64,000 bases of DNA from Hominimerdicola alba 8 (GCF_000178155.2 NZ_ADKM02000075.1:1-64000); one strand, 5' to 3'; numbered from the stretch's first letter, positions 26,916 through 35,653 are shown. Notes: a model not told the origin generated them from the sequence alone. Program-made: numbers and translations.

Positions 26916-27179
26916 CGCATTTTGTATGGGTGATATATATACTGCTGCTCCTCCAAATCCCGATTTATGTCATCAATAATTATAGCACTACCTTGCTTTT
27001 GTGTCAATAAAAACGCTACAGCTATCCTATATCAGCACCGCAAGTAAGATACAGGGGTTATATTCGGGTCATATCATACAAGTACTTATCTTATGAATTG
27101 TATAACATGCTGATTTTTCGTGAATGTGTTGAGTTTTCGGGAAGAATAAGCGATTATATTACAGGGAGGTGCAAAGCAT
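26916..27179. other. Intergenic region upstream of the ECF sigma gene
   Basis: About 265 bp without a credible gene. It must hold the promoter of the sigma/anti-sigma pair. A TATAAC element near 27101 is the best -10 candidate, but no convincing -35 was found; an ECF-type autoregulated promoter would not have to match the consensus. Confidence 0.4.
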
Positions 27180-27668
27180 ATGCGAAGAAACGATCCCGCT
27201 ATACAAGATCTTGAAATGACAATGAGTAAATACAAACGTACCGTTTACGGCATAGCTGTCACACAGCTGAACAACAGGCATGAAGCTGATGATGTATTTC
27301 AGGAGGTCTTTCTGCTGTATTTCAGCAAGCGCCCTGTTTTTCAGACCGAAGAGCAGAAGCGTGCATGGCTGATAAGGGCGACAGTCAACAAATGCAGGCA
27401 GTACAATTTCGGCAAATGGAATCTGCATGTTGACCGCACTGCCGAGCCTGAAATATCTGCCGAATTTGAAAGTCAGGCTGACAAAGAACTTTACGCCGCA
27501 GTAAAAGAACTTCCGCCAAAACTGCGCGAAGCTGTGTATCTGCACTGGTTCATCGGCATGAATGTCGGTGAAACGGCTGATATACTGGGCGTAAGGGCGA
27601 ATACAGTCAGCATGAGGCTGGCTAAGGCGAAGAAACTTCTGCAAAAAAGACTGGAGGAAGAAATATGA
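27180..27668 (+). CDS. ECF RNA polymerase sigma factor
   Basis: A 162-residue sigma-70 family protein with only regions 2 and 4. Region 2 includes NRHEADDVFQEVFLLYF (core binding) and the RAWLIRATVNKCRQY helix. Region 4 (about 107-160) has LPPKLREAVYLHWFIGMNVGETAD and the DNA-contact helix VRANTVSMRLAKAKKLL. The start follows GGGAGG. The stop overlaps the start of the next gene, a membrane protein that fits an anti-sigma factor. The stress it answers to is unknown. Confidence 0.93.
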   Translation: MRRNDPAIQDLEMTMSKYKRTVYGIAVTQLNNRHEADDVFQEVFLLYFSKRPVFQTEEQKRAWLIRATVNKCRQYNFGKWNLHVDRTAEPEISAEFESQADKELYAAVKELPPKLREAVYLHWFIGMNVGETADILGVRANTVSMRLAKAKKLLQKRLEEEI

Positions 27669-28837
27669 AGCGTGAGAGATTTGAGCGGATAGAAAGACAG
27701 TTCGCACCAAGCGATGAACTTGTAGAGCAGGTACTCGCAAAGGCAGAAAAACTCTCTGCGGGTGAGGTGACAGAAAAGCCGATGGAAGGAGGAATATTTA
27801 TGAAAAATAACATTATCAGGAAAAGCCGTGCTATACCGATAGTCACCGCAGCGGCATCACTGGTGCTGGTATTCGGCGGGGCAGCGTGCTTTGGCAAAAT
27901 GGGAACGGAGAAACCCGAAGTAAGCCCGCATGAAAATGCGTCTGAAAGCATGACAGTCACCCAAAAACAGGAAGAACAGGCGGAGAATAAGGAGAAAGAA
28001 AGCACAGCAGATAAGTCAGATGACCCGCAGGCATCGTCAGCGGCAGAAAAGCCGAAAGATGAGAGCGAAACCAAATCACGGGAGTGGGTATTCCTTACGG
28101 AAGAGGGCAAAGATGCGGCGTGGCACCCCGATGCAGGCGAGGACGGCAGTGCAGAAGCGGCAGTGCGCAATATCGATGCTGAGGTGTATACTAACTTTGA
28201 ACTGGACGGCAGAGGCTACCACTATGTTACAGGCAAAGGCGAAAATTATAGCGAACTTTATGAGGACTATACTTTCAACAGGAACATACCCAACGATTCT
28301 TACATCGGTGAAGAACTGGCGCATATCGACATGGTGCCCTGGTTCGGTGATGCCGAACTCACTAAGGGCGCAGAGGTCTATTCACTGAGGAATATAGACA
28401 GCGATCATCTGCTGGCAGTTAAGTTTGACGGTTCTGAACTTTATTATCTCTATGCGGCTGACAGCTTTGCCGCAGACAGCTTTGAAAGTTTCGCGGAAGC
28501 CGTTCAGCTGAGGGCTGTGACTTTCGGCGGAGAGTGCGTAAACCGCAGTCAGACATATCATGCGAGCCGCGAACAGTACCTTATGATAGATGACAGCACA
28601 GAGTTCAACGAGCTTGTGTTCTCGCTCAGCGGCGAACTTGTTTCACAGCCAACAGGTGAAATGGCGTGGCAGACATTCCTTGATGTACCGCTTTTCGGCG
28701 GCAGTCTGAGTTTCAAGTGGTATGCCGACGGATATGTTACAGTTAACGCATTTGGCAACGAAGCCACCTACAATATCGGTGCGGATGCCGCAGGTCAGAT
28801 AATAGATCATATCAGCGCGAATGGTCATACCATCTGA
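27665..28837 (+). CDS. Putative membrane-bound anti-sigma factor with extracellular domain
   Basis: 390 residues; start overlaps the sigma factor stop (ATGA). Residues 1-45 form a short helical cytoplasmic part that could bind the sigma factor; no zinc-binding HxxxCxxC motif is present. One membrane segment lies at about 57-76. A long Glu/Lys/Ser-rich linker (about 80-135) leads to an extracellular domain of about 250 residues of beta-rich character. The partner assignment rests on gene order and topology. The outer domain may sense an extracellular signal. Confidence 0.75.
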   Translation: MKRERFERIERQFAPSDELVEQVLAKAEKLSAGEVTEKPMEGGIFMKNNIIRKSRAIPIVTAAASLVLVFGGAACFGKMGTEKPEVSPHENASESMTVTQKQEEQAENKEKESTADKSDDPQASSAAEKPKDESETKSREWVFLTEEGKDAAWHPDAGEDGSAEAAVRNIDAEVYTNFELDGRGYHYVTGKGENYSELYEDYTFNRNIPNDSYIGEELAHIDMVPWFGDAELTKGAEVYSLRNIDSDHLLAVKFDGSELYYLYAADSFAADSFESFAEAVQLRAVTFGGECVNRSQTYHASREQYLMIDDSTEFNELVFSLSGELVSQPTGEMAWQTFLDVPLFGGSLSFKWYADGYVTVNAFGNEATYNIGADAAGQIIDHISANGHTI

Positions 28838-28884
28838 TAAAAAACGCCCGTTCTCTGTATTGGCGTCGCTGATATAGAAGTTTT

Positions 28885-28931
28885 ACGCCATAGTACTTCT
28901 GATCCAAAGTCAGAAGTACTATGGCGTTTCT
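28885..28931 (+). terminator. Perfect hairpin downstream of the anti-sigma gene
   Basis: An 18-bp perfect stem (28885-28902 with 28910-28927) with a 7-nt loop, followed by TTCTG. The tail is weak in T, so termination may be partial. Confidence 0.65.
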
Positions 28932-28932
28932 G

Positions 28933-28961
28933 TTGACAGACCTTCAATACTGTGTTATAAT
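28933..28961 (+). promoter_or_regulatory. Promoter of the small hypothetical gene at 29.0 kb
   Basis: TTGACA (28933-28938), 17-bp spacer, TATAAT (28956-28961): a full consensus promoter. Confidence 0.8.
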
Positions 28962-28999
28962 TGTTACTGACAAAAAATCGGAATTAAGAGGAGTATTCT

Positions 29000-29335
29000 A
29001 TGGATAAAGATAAAGTGAGAGTCATTAAAATAAGTAAAGAAGCGCTGTTTGAATTTATTTATGAAAATTTTATTGCAAAACAAGATGAGTATTTAGATGT
29101 TGATAAGACTGAAGTATCAAATTATTTTGATATTGATTATGAGAACGGAAATTTTATTTTCTGCGCAATAAAATTTGAAGATGAGGATGGAAATTTTCTT
29201 TCTATGCCTGCTGAGATCAACTTACAAAAACTTATGAAAATTATTCCGGATACAACAGATTCAATGCTGTCTCCTACCTCAAAATATTATAAGGAATACT
29301 CTAAAGACGAATTAGCTGAATTGTCAAAATTATGA
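29000..29335 (+). CDS. Small acidic hypothetical protein
   Basis: A 111-residue soluble protein with a strong ribosome binding site (AGAGGAG) and its own consensus promoter. It is acidic and rich in Asp, Glu and Tyr, with codon use more AT-rich than its neighbours, which may indicate acquisition. It has no membrane segment and no recognisable domain; size and composition resemble immunity-type small proteins, but no toxin partner is adjacent. A strong hairpin terminator (repeat copy B) follows. Confidence 0.65.
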   Translation: MDKDKVRVIKISKEALFEFIYENFIAKQDEYLDVDKTEVSNYFDIDYENGNFIFCAIKFEDEDGNFLSMPAEINLQKLMKIIPDTTDSMLSPTSKYYKEYSKDELAELSKL

Positions 29336-29359
29336 TTTATCTTAGCACCCGAATAAAAA

Positions 29360-29413
29360 ATGCCCCGAAGCACGATAAAGTGCTTCGGGGCAAAACTTCA
29401 ATATGGGTATCCG
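29360..29413 (-). repeat. Dispersed repeat, copy B (inverted relative to copy A)
   Basis: On the minus strand, CGGATACCCATAT (29413-29401) precedes TGCCCCGAAGCAC/GTGCTTCGGGGCA (29392-29361), a 13-bp perfect stem. It matches copy A at 26861 in outer sequence, gap length and hairpin frame. On the plus strand it can terminate the small gene upstream. Confidence 0.7.
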
Positions 29414-29489
29414 TCATATGGGGAACGGGCTTTGCGCTTCACAAAAAAATCAGGAAAAAGAATGATAAGTAAAATGTCAGATTTTGGAC

Positions 29490-29518
29490 TTGACAAATCA
29501 GGAAAAATGTTGTAAAAT
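29490..29518 (+). promoter_or_regulatory. Promoter of the T-box transcript
   Basis: TTGACA (29490-29495), 17-bp spacer, TAAAAT (29513-29518). Confidence 0.75.
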
Positions 29519-29524
29519 AGACTA

Positions 29525-29772
29525 AATGCTATGATGGAATGAAGTAGCCGTTGAAACAACTTCCAGAGAGTCTGCGGGTGGTGTGAGCGGGCAGTGTACA
29601 GCGGTGAAGTTACCTTCCTGAGCAGTCTGCCTGAAATATTTCAGTAGGGTGTGACCGTTTTGCCGCGTTAAGGTCAAAGAGGTCGGCGTTTGCCGATAAA
29701 CTGAGGTGGTACCGCGTTAAGCGTTAGCTGTTGACGCCCTCAGAGGACTTTGTGTCTTCTGAGGGCTTTTAT
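29525..29772 (+). promoter_or_regulatory. T-box riboswitch, specifier probably GUU (valine)
   Basis: Stem I has the S-turn AGTA (29543-29546), the distal AGAGAG and GGTGGTG/TGAGC elements, and GAA (29606-29608) opposite the S-turn. The triplet right after this GAA is GTT (29609-29611), which would read tRNA-Val; TAC or ACC in shifted registers cannot be excluded. The T-box AGGTGGTACCGCG is at 29704-29716. The terminator stem GCCCTCAGA (29736-29744) with TCTGAGGGC (29758-29766) ends in TTTTATATTTTT. It controls the downstream acetyltransferase remnant and probably the radical SAM gene in response to uncharged tRNA. Confidence 0.93.
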
Positions 29773-29798
29773 ATTTTTATGTGCGAGGTGTCGTTTGC

Positions 29799-30288
29799 AT
29801 GAACAGTGTCAGACTTGTCAAAGCCGTCCGTGAAGATGCAGAACTACTGCATGGGCTTCAGCGCGATGCTTTTATGCCGCTGTATGAACGATACCGCGAT
29901 GACGATACCAGTCCCGCGCTTGAAAGTACAGAGATCGTTGCCCGCAAGATAGCTGACTCGGATTTTTTCATCATATATTGATGATGTTCCGTCAGGCGGT
30001 GTGCGGGTAAGGCGTTCGCGGAATGATGGTGAGAATGTCTGTCGGATAAGTCCGATATTTCTTATGCCTGCGTGCTGTGACATGGGTATGGGCACAACTG
30101 TTATGGAAATGCTGTTTGATATGTATGCTGATGCTGACAAATGGTCGCTTGCGACTATCGCGCAGGATAAAAGGAACTGCCATTTCTATGAAAAAATGGG
30201 CTTTGTGTACACATGGGAAAGCACTGTCATCAATGAACGCATGACTATCATCGGCTATGAAAAAAGGTGCAGGCGATGGAATACGTAA
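29799..30288 (+). pseudogene. GNAT-family N-acetyltransferase, frameshifted
   Basis: The first part (29799-29981) begins MNSVRLVKAVREDAELLHGL and ends at a TGA after DSDFFIIY. The second part continues one frame later from about 29973 with IDDVPSGGVRVRR and keeps the GNAT core: ISPIFLMPACCDMGMGT (acetyl-CoA loop region) and NCHFYEKMGF. Removing one T around 29971-29976 (ATCATATATTGATG) would restore a single protein of about 162 residues. It is either a recent pseudogene or a sequencing error. Its leader is an intact T-box, and its 3' end overlaps the radical SAM gene. Confidence 0.75.
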
Positions 30289-31160
30289 GCGTTAAAAGTA
30301 TTCTGCACAGGTGCAGGGACACTTCATGGTTCGGCAGTGACTACAATATGAACCTCTATCGCGGCTGTTGTCACGGCTGTATCTATTGTGACAGCAGAAG
30401 TGAGTGTTATCACATAGAGAACTTTGATAAAGTTCGCGCCAAGAAAGATGCGGCGGTGATACTGCGTGATGAACTCAGACGCAAGCGCAGGACAGGTGTG
30501 ATAGGCATGGGTGCTATGTCTGACCCTTACAATCCTTTTGAGAGGACTGAAAGGCTCACCGAAAAGGCGCTTATGCTGATAGATGAATTCGGTTTCGGCG
30601 TGAATGTCGATACGAAGTCTGCACTTATCACAAGAGATGCGGCGCTGTACCGAAGTATAGCACAGCATTCGCCTGTGCTTTGCAAAATGACGATAACTGC
30701 GGCTGATGATAGTCTTTGCAGACTTATCGAGCCGAATGTCAGCACGAGCAGTGAACGTTTTGCGGCGCTTGAAAAGCTGTCTGCGACGGGGGTAAAGACC
30801 TGTATTCTTATGAACCCGATACTGCCGTTCATGACCGACAATGCCGAGAACATAACTGCCATAGTAAGGCGTGCGGCGGAAGTCGGCGTGATGGGGATAT
30901 TCACTTATTTGGGTGTAACACTCAGGCAGAATCAGCGCGAATACTTTTATGACCGACTTGACGAGCGCTTTGCGGGACTTCATGCAAGATACGCAAGGCA
31001 GTTCGGCGGCGCTTATGAATGTTTTTCACCGAACAGCAGTATGCTTTGGAAAGTATTCATCAGCGAATGCGAAAAGCATAATATACTTTATGATATGAAT
31101 GATATAACAGCGGCATACAAGTCGGGCTATGGCGACAGCCAGCTCAGCTTTTTTGACTGA
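30276..31160 (+). CDS. Radical SAM protein of the SPL-like family
   Basis: 294 residues from ATG 30276. The iron-sulfur motif is CxxxCxxC in RGCCHGCIYCDSR, with a following GMGAMSDPYNPFE segment that is typical of the spore-photoproduct-lyase-like/Rv2578c group. The C-terminal part has conserved-looking Cys residues but no second cluster motif. It overlaps the acetyltransferase remnant by 13 nt, so both probably depend on the T-box leader. Members of this group have been linked to DNA photoproduct repair, but most, including this length class, are uncharacterised. Confidence 0.82.
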   Translation: MEYVSVKSILHRCRDTSWFGSDYNMNLYRGCCHGCIYCDSRSECYHIENFDKVRAKKDAAVILRDELRRKRRTGVIGMGAMSDPYNPFERTERLTEKALMLIDEFGFGVNVDTKSALITRDAALYRSIAQHSPVLCKMTITAADDSLCRLIEPNVSTSSERFAALEKLSATGVKTCILMNPILPFMTDNAENITAIVRRAAEVGVMGIFTYLGVTLRQNQREYFYDRLDERFAGLHARYARQFGGAYECFSPNSSMLWKVFISECEKHNILYDMNDITAAYKSGYGDSQLSFFD

Positions 31161-31238
31161 TGCTGCGCTTTGAAAGGTCGTGATATAAATGATATTCCCC
31201 GCGGATATCATTGCTTATGAAAAGAGGAGGTCTGCATA

Positions 31239-31715
31239 ATGTTCAGAAAAATGCTGAGAAAAAAGCAGGCGCTTTCCGAAGAGGACTGCATAACAGTCCT
31301 GAAAACGCAGAAAAGGGGAGTGCTGGCGGTGCTGGGCGATGAAGATTATCCATACGCACTGCCAATAAACCATTATTATAATGACGAAGACGGTCACATC
31401 TACTTTCACGGTGCGAAGTTCGGTCATCGTGTGGACGCGGTAAAGCGTCACGATAAGGTCAGCTTTTGCGTATATGACGAGGGCTACCGCCGTGAGGGCG
31501 AGTGGGCGCTGAACATAAAAAGCGTCATAGTTTTCGGCAGACTTGTGCCCGTTGAGGACGAGGATAAGATGATAGACATCTGCCGCAGGCTGAGCCGCAA
31601 ATTCACCGATGACGAAAGCTACATTGAGGACGAGATAAAGCGCGCAGGCTTCCGCACGCTGATGTATGAACTTATACCCGAACAAATGTCGGGCAAGCTG
31701 GTAAAAGAAGCGTGA
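31239..31715 (+). CDS. NimA-like pyridoxamine 5'-phosphate oxidase-fold flavoprotein
   Basis: A 158-residue protein with the split-barrel FMN-binding fold. GVLAVLGDEDYPYALPINHYY and IYFHGAKFGHRVDAV, both typical of NimA/nitroimidazole-resistance-type proteins, mark the flavin site; His in the FHGA segment matches the usual active-site His. Probable role: flavin-dependent reduction of small molecules. The ribosome binding site is AGGAGG. It stands between the radical SAM gene and tyrS with short gaps on both sides. Confidence 0.85.
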   Translation: MFRKMLRKKQALSEEDCITVLKTQKRGVLAVLGDEDYPYALPINHYYNDEDGHIYFHGAKFGHRVDAVKRHDKVSFCVYDEGYRREGEWALNIKSVIVFGRLVPVEDEDKMIDICRRLSRKFTDDESYIEDEIKRAGFRTLMYELIPEQMSGKLVKEA

Positions 31716-31780
31716 CGCTGACAGTAAAGCAAATAAATATTCAATGTATATGATATTTCTTAAAACGGAGGAAAACTAAA

Positions 31781-33001
31781 ATGACTTGTTATGAAGAACT
31801 TGTAAGACGCGGACTGATCGCTCAGGTAACTGATGAAAAAGAGATCAGCAATATGATCAACAACGGTAAAGCCGTATTCTACATCGGCTTTGACCCAACC
31901 GCAGACAGTCTGCACGTTGGTCACTTCATGGCACTGTGCCTTATGAAGAGATTGCAGATGGCAGGCAACAAGCCTATCGCACTGGTAGGCGGCGGCACAG
32001 GCATGATAGGTGACCCGTCGGGCAAGAGCGATATGCGTAAGATGCTGACACCCGAAACCATTCAGCACAACTGCGAATGCTTCAAAAAGCAGATGAGCAG
32101 ATTTATCGACTTCTCTGACGGCAAGGCTCTCATGGTAAACAACGGCGACTGGCTGCTGAACCTCAATTACATCGATGTTCTGCGTGAGGTAGGTGCATGC
32201 TTCTCGGTAAACAAGATGCTGACTTTCGAGTGCTACAAGCAGAGAATGGAGAGAGGTCTGACATTCCTGGAGTTCAACTACATGATAATGCAGTCCTACG
32301 ACTTCTACAGACTGTTTCAGGATTACGGCTGCAACATGCAGTTCGGCGGTGATGACCAGTGGGCAAATATGCTGGGCGGCACTGAACTTATCAGAAAGAA
32401 GCTGGGGAAGGACGCTCATGCTATGACCATCACACTGCTGCTGAACTCTGAGGGCAAGAAGATGGGCAAGACCGAAAAGGGTGCTGTATGGCTGGACGCT
32501 GAAAAGACTTCTCCATACGATTTCTACCAGTACTGGAGAAACGTTGATGATGCTGATGTCATCAAGTGCCTGAAGCTGCTGACCTTCGTGCCTATCGAGG
32601 AGATAGAAGAGATGGAGCAGCACATGGAGGGTGCTGAGTACAACAAGGCTAAGGAACTGCTGGCGTTCGAGCTGACCAAGCTGATACACGGCGAGGAAGA
32701 GGCTAAGAAGGCTGATGCTGCGGCTAAGGCTATCTTCGGCGGCGGTGCTGACAGTGCCGATATGCCCACTACAACTCTGACTAAGGACGATGTAGACGAG
32801 AACAACTGTATCGGTATCCTAAATCTGCTGGTAAAGGCAGGTCTTGCACCATCAAACAGTGAAGCAAGAAGACTTGTACAGCAGAACGGTATCGCGGTCA
32901 ACGGTGAAAAGTTCACTGACCCTAAGGGTATGGTGGATATCAGTGAGCAGGTCATCATAAAGAAGGGCAAAAAGATATTCCAGAAGGTTGTGATAGGCTG
33001 A
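31781..33001 (+). CDS. tyrS: Tyrosyl-tRNA synthetase
   Basis: Charges tRNA-Tyr. 406 residues, class I enzyme with HIGH-type motif HVGHF, the tyrosine-pocket segment [15 protein letters not shown]-like (here [11 protein letters not shown]) and KMSKS-type motif KMGKT. A C-terminal S4 RNA-binding domain (about 345-406) is present. The start follows CGGAGG. No T-box directly precedes it; the T-box at 29.5 kb is 2 kb upstream, with its own terminator and other genes between. Its stop overlaps the next start by one base. Confidence 0.96.
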   Translation: MTCYEELVRRGLIAQVTDEKEISNMINNGKAVFYIGFDPTADSLHVGHFMALCLMKRLQMAGNKPIALVGGGTGMIGDPSGKSDMRKMLTPETIQHNCECFKKQMSRFIDFSDGKALMVNNGDWLLNLNYIDVLREVGACFSVNKMLTFECYKQRMERGLTFLEFNYMIMQSYDFYRLFQDYGCNMQFGGDDQWANMLGGTELIRKKLGKDAHAMTITLLLNSEGKKMGKTEKGAVWLDAEKTSPYDFYQYWRNVDDADVIKCLKLLTFVPIEEIEEMEQHMEGAEYNKAKELLAFELTKLIHGEEEAKKADAAAKAIFGGGADSADMPTTTLTKDDVDENNCIGILNLLVKAGLAPSNSEARRLVQQNGIAVNGEKFTDPKGMVDISEQVIIKKGKKIFQKVVIG

Positions 33002-33597
33002 TGGACGGTAATGCTGTACTTAAAAAGATAGCTTTTAACTCCGTTATGATGATCGTCGGCGGGGCTGCCTTGACACTGATAGGTCTGGCTATGTTCATGG
33101 GATCGGTCATAGTAGCTATTGTCCTGTTGCTGTGCGGCGGGTTACTGGTGTACTTTGGCATACGCAACAAAAAAGATCCCTACAGATCAGATCCTCTGAA
33201 AAAAAATCCCGATCTTCTGGCAATGGCTGATGAACTTGCTTCTGCCACAATATACGAAGATAAGTTCATATGTATGTCCGAAAGGCTGATACGTTCAAAG
33301 AAAGACCCTCTGCATATCACATTTTTTGAAGAGATATACTGCATGTATATCCGCAAGGAGTCAACAAATTTTATCCCGACAGGCAAGGATATCATGCTCC
33401 TTACTCCTAGAGGTGATATTCGCATCAGCATATATGGTCAGAGAAAAGCCGTTGCTGATATGATCGCTGAAACGATATTGCAGCGCGCACCTTATTGCAG
33501 GGGCGGCTATACAAACGAAAATCTTGCTTATGCAGAAAGCATGATAAATAACTGGAAGTCACAGCGTACATACGGTGCAAACAACGTAAATATGTGA
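33001..33597 (+). CDS. Small membrane protein with C-terminal soluble domain, unknown function
   Basis: A 198-residue protein translated from an ATG overlapping the tyrS stop. Two membrane segments (about 12-32 and 36-54) form a hairpin, followed by a cytoplasmic domain of about 140 residues with a beta-rich, PH-like pattern (YEDKFICMSERLIRSKKDPLHITFFEEIYCMYI). No catalytic residues stand out. Coupling to tyrS may be incidental. A strong terminator follows. Confidence 0.6.
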   Translation: MDGNAVLKKIAFNSVMMIVGGAALTLIGLAMFMGSVIVAIVLLLCGGLLVYFGIRNKKDPYRSDPLKKNPDLLAMADELASATIYEDKFICMSERLIRSKKDPLHITFFEEIYCMYIRKESTNFIPTGKDIMLLTPRGDIRISIYGQRKAVADMIAETILQRAPYCRGGYTNENLAYAESMINNWKSQRTYGANNVNM

Positions 33598-33670
33598 TGA
33601 GGGAGCATGTATCATTTCCGGAACGTTGATATATCCCATACAAACTTTTAACTTATCCTATTGTAATGCT

Positions 33671-33706
33671 CTGCCCGATGATGATATTCATCGGGCAGAT
33701 TATTTG
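33671..33706 (+). terminator. Terminator of the tyrS operon
   Basis: CTGCCCGATGA (33671-33681) pairs perfectly with TCATCGGGCAG (33688-33698), followed by ATTATTTG. Confidence 0.8.
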
Positions 33707-33737
33707 TAAAACAAATTGTAAATTCTCAGATATGGTC

Positions 33738-33766
33738 TTGCAAATGCGGTTGACCTATGCTATAAT
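33738..33766 (+). promoter_or_regulatory. Promoter of rlmA
   Basis: TTGCAA (33738-33743), 17-bp spacer, TATAAT (33761-33766). Confidence 0.65.
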
Positions 33767-33784
33767 ACATCAAAGGTGATGAAA

Positions 33785-34606
33785 ATGTATATCTGTCCTG
33801 TATGTAAAGATAAACTGAAACGAATAGAAAACTCGTGGCGATGCCGTAACGGGCACTGTTTTGATATCGCACGCAAAGGGTATGTCAATCTGCTGACCAC
33901 TGCAAAGCATAACCCAAAGACAGCGGGCGATAACGCTGACATGGTCAAGGCGCGTACAGAATTTCTTGATAAAGGCTATTACAGACCTCTCGCTGAAAAG
34001 CTGAGAGATGTCGCGGGCGAAGTACTGAAAGATAATGACAGCCCTGTCATCATTGACAGCGGGTGCGGTGAGGGCTTTTACACGGCTGAATTGGCAAAAC
34101 TCAGTAAAGCAAGCATCTTCGGCATCGACATTTCAAAGCATGCTGTGGCACACTGTATGACAAGGGTGCATCTGGCGGGCATAACGAACTGTCAGTTTGC
34201 GGCGGCATCTTCCTTTGAACTGCCTTTTGCAGACAAAAGTGCAGATATGGTCGTAAGCGTGTTCGCTCCCGTCAGCAATGACGAGTACGCCCGCGTGCTG
34301 AAAAAGGGCGGTGCGCTGATAGTCGTGTCGCCGTCACCGCGTCATCTGTTTGAACTTAAAGCCGCAGTCTATGACGAGCCTTACGAAAACAAGCCTAATG
34401 TCTACGGGCTGAACAAGTTCACGCTTGGCAGTGAGATATGCTTTGAATACAGCGCAGATATCACTTCGCAGGCAGATATACACAGTCTTTTCATGATGAC
34501 ACCATACTTTTACAAAACATCGGAAGAGGGTATGGTGCGTCTGAGGGCGCTTGATGATATCGAAGTCACCTGCGGCTTCGTGATACAGACATATTATAAA
34601 AAATAG
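33785..34606 (+). CDS. rlmA: 23S rRNA (guanine-N1)-methyltransferase RlmA family
   Basis: 273 residues from ATG 33785, placed 6 nt after AAAGGTG; two in-frame starts lie just upstream inside that site. The N-terminal zinc finger (CPVC...CRNGHCFD) followed by ARKGYVNLL is the hallmark of RlmA/RrmA proteins. The methyltransferase domain has the SAM loop DSGCGEGFYT and a VFAPVSNDEYARVLKKGG strand. It methylates N1 of a guanine in helix 35 of 23S rRNA; the Gram-positive form (TlrB type) can affect macrolide sensitivity. Which of the two positions this one targets cannot be told. Confidence 0.9.
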   Translation: MYICPVCKDKLKRIENSWRCRNGHCFDIARKGYVNLLTTAKHNPKTAGDNADMVKARTEFLDKGYYRPLAEKLRDVAGEVLKDNDSPVIIDSGCGEGFYTAELAKLSKASIFGIDISKHAVAHCMTRVHLAGITNCQFAAASSFELPFADKSADMVVSVFAPVSNDEYARVLKKGGALIVVSPSPRHLFELKAAVYDEPYENKPNVYGLNKFTLGSEICFEYSADITSQADIHSLFMMTPYFYKTSEEGMVRLRALDDIEVTCGFVIQTYYKK

Positions 34607-34639
34607 TACGATCTTTAGTACAGAAAAGAGAGGGTAAGT

Positions 34640-35611
34640 ATGGATAGGGATATTTTCTGCAAAGGCTACACATGGGGTTTTTTCAGTCGCGAGGGTGAAC
34701 TGCTGACCGACAAGGCGGAAGAGTCGATGAAGCGCCTTGCATCAAACGGGCTGGACTGGATATGTATAACAGTCAACGGCTGGCAGGAAACTTTTTACAG
34801 CACAGTGGTTTTCTCGATGTACGGCATGACACAGACAGATGAGGAGATAATACACGCAGTAAAGATGGCAAAGTCGATGGGGCTGAAAGTCTGCCTCAAG
34901 CCGATGGTCAACTGCCTTGACAGGTCGTGGCGTGCGCGCATAGATTTCCCCACAGAAGAGGGCTGCGGTTACTGGGAGAAGTGGTTCAGGTCTTATAATA
35001 ATTTCATGCAGCACTATGCAAAACTGGCTGAAAAACTGGGCTGTGAGATGCTCTGTACAGGCTGTGAGATGGCGGGCATGGACAAGCAGGCTGACCTCTG
35101 CCGCGATATGGTGGCAAGGGTTCGCAAGGTATACAGCGGCATAATAATGCACAACATAAATCACGGTGATGAAATGCGCTTCAAGTGGCTCGATGCAGTC
35201 GATGTGATAGGCATAAGCGCATATTATCCCGTTACCGATGCTGAAAATACAGGCATCGACACCATGAAACAGCGATGGGCAGAAGTCGTAAAACGACTTG
35301 AAGTATGCCATGAACATTTCGGCAAACCGATAATGTTCGCTGAGATAGGTGTGCGCAACGAAGAGGGCTGTACTGCTTATCCGTGGGATTTTCACTACCG
35401 CCCCGAAAAAAAGACCGATGAGCAGGAACAGGCTGATTTCTATGAGAGCGCTATGGCGGCAACATGGGATATACCCTGGTTCTGCGGATATTTCTGGTGG
35501 GACTGGAAAGCAACTCTGCCGCCGATTGAAAAGGCAAAAGAGAACCGTGATTTCACCATCTACGGCAAACTGGCCGAGCAGACACTTAAAAAGTGGTACA
35601 CCGAAAAATAA
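34640..35611 (+). CDS. Glycoside hydrolase family 113-like endo-beta-mannanase
   Basis: A 323-residue (beta/alpha)8 enzyme without signal peptide, so cytoplasmic. KGYTWGFFS at the start, LKPMVNCLDRSWRARIDF, the acid/base region CTGCEMAGMDKQ and the nucleophile region IMFAEIGVRNEEGC fit GH113, whose members hydrolyse beta-1,4-mannan or manno-oligosaccharides. Intracellular location suggests processing of imported oligosaccharides. The GH2 beta-mannosidase inside the sigG element at 59-61.5 kb could complete this pathway. Family assignment is by motif and order of Glu residues, not by search. Confidence 0.75.
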   Translation: MDRDIFCKGYTWGFFSREGELLTDKAEESMKRLASNGLDWICITVNGWQETFYSTVVFSMYGMTQTDEEIIHAVKMAKSMGLKVCLKPMVNCLDRSWRARIDFPTEEGCGYWEKWFRSYNNFMQHYAKLAEKLGCEMLCTGCEMAGMDKQADLCRDMVARVRKVYSGIIMHNINHGDEMRFKWLDAVDVIGISAYYPVTDAENTGIDTMKQRWAEVVKRLEVCHEHFGKPIMFAEIGVRNEEGCTAYPWDFHYRPEKKTDEQEQADFYESAMAATWDIPWFCGYFWWDWKATLPPIEKAKENRDFTIYGKLAEQTLKKWYTEK

Positions 35612-35615
35612 AAAT

Positions 35616-35649
35616 ACGGGAACGAGCGAACATCATCACTCGTTCCCGT
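35616..35649. terminator. Bidirectional terminator between the mannanase and pcrA genes
   Basis: ACGGGAACGAG (35616-35626) pairs with CTCGTTCCCGT (35639-35649). TTTTG follows on the plus strand and ATTTTTATT on the minus strand. The two genes converge here. Confidence 0.85.
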
Positions 35650-35653
35650 TTTG

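Noticed and set aside
27622-28170. 182-residue minus-strand Ser-rich open frame
   Set aside because: Antisense shadow of the anti-sigma gene's Glu/Ala/Ser-rich linker, without a start signal.
26861-29413. Composite transposon bounded by the inverted repeats
   Set aside because: No transposase gene and no target-site duplication is visible between or beside the two repeat copies.
29525-29772. Assignment of the T-box to tyrS (tyrosine specifier TAC)
   Set aside because: A TAC triplet exists at 29611-29613, but it is not the triplet directly after the S-turn GAA, and tyrS lies 2 kb further on behind other genes.
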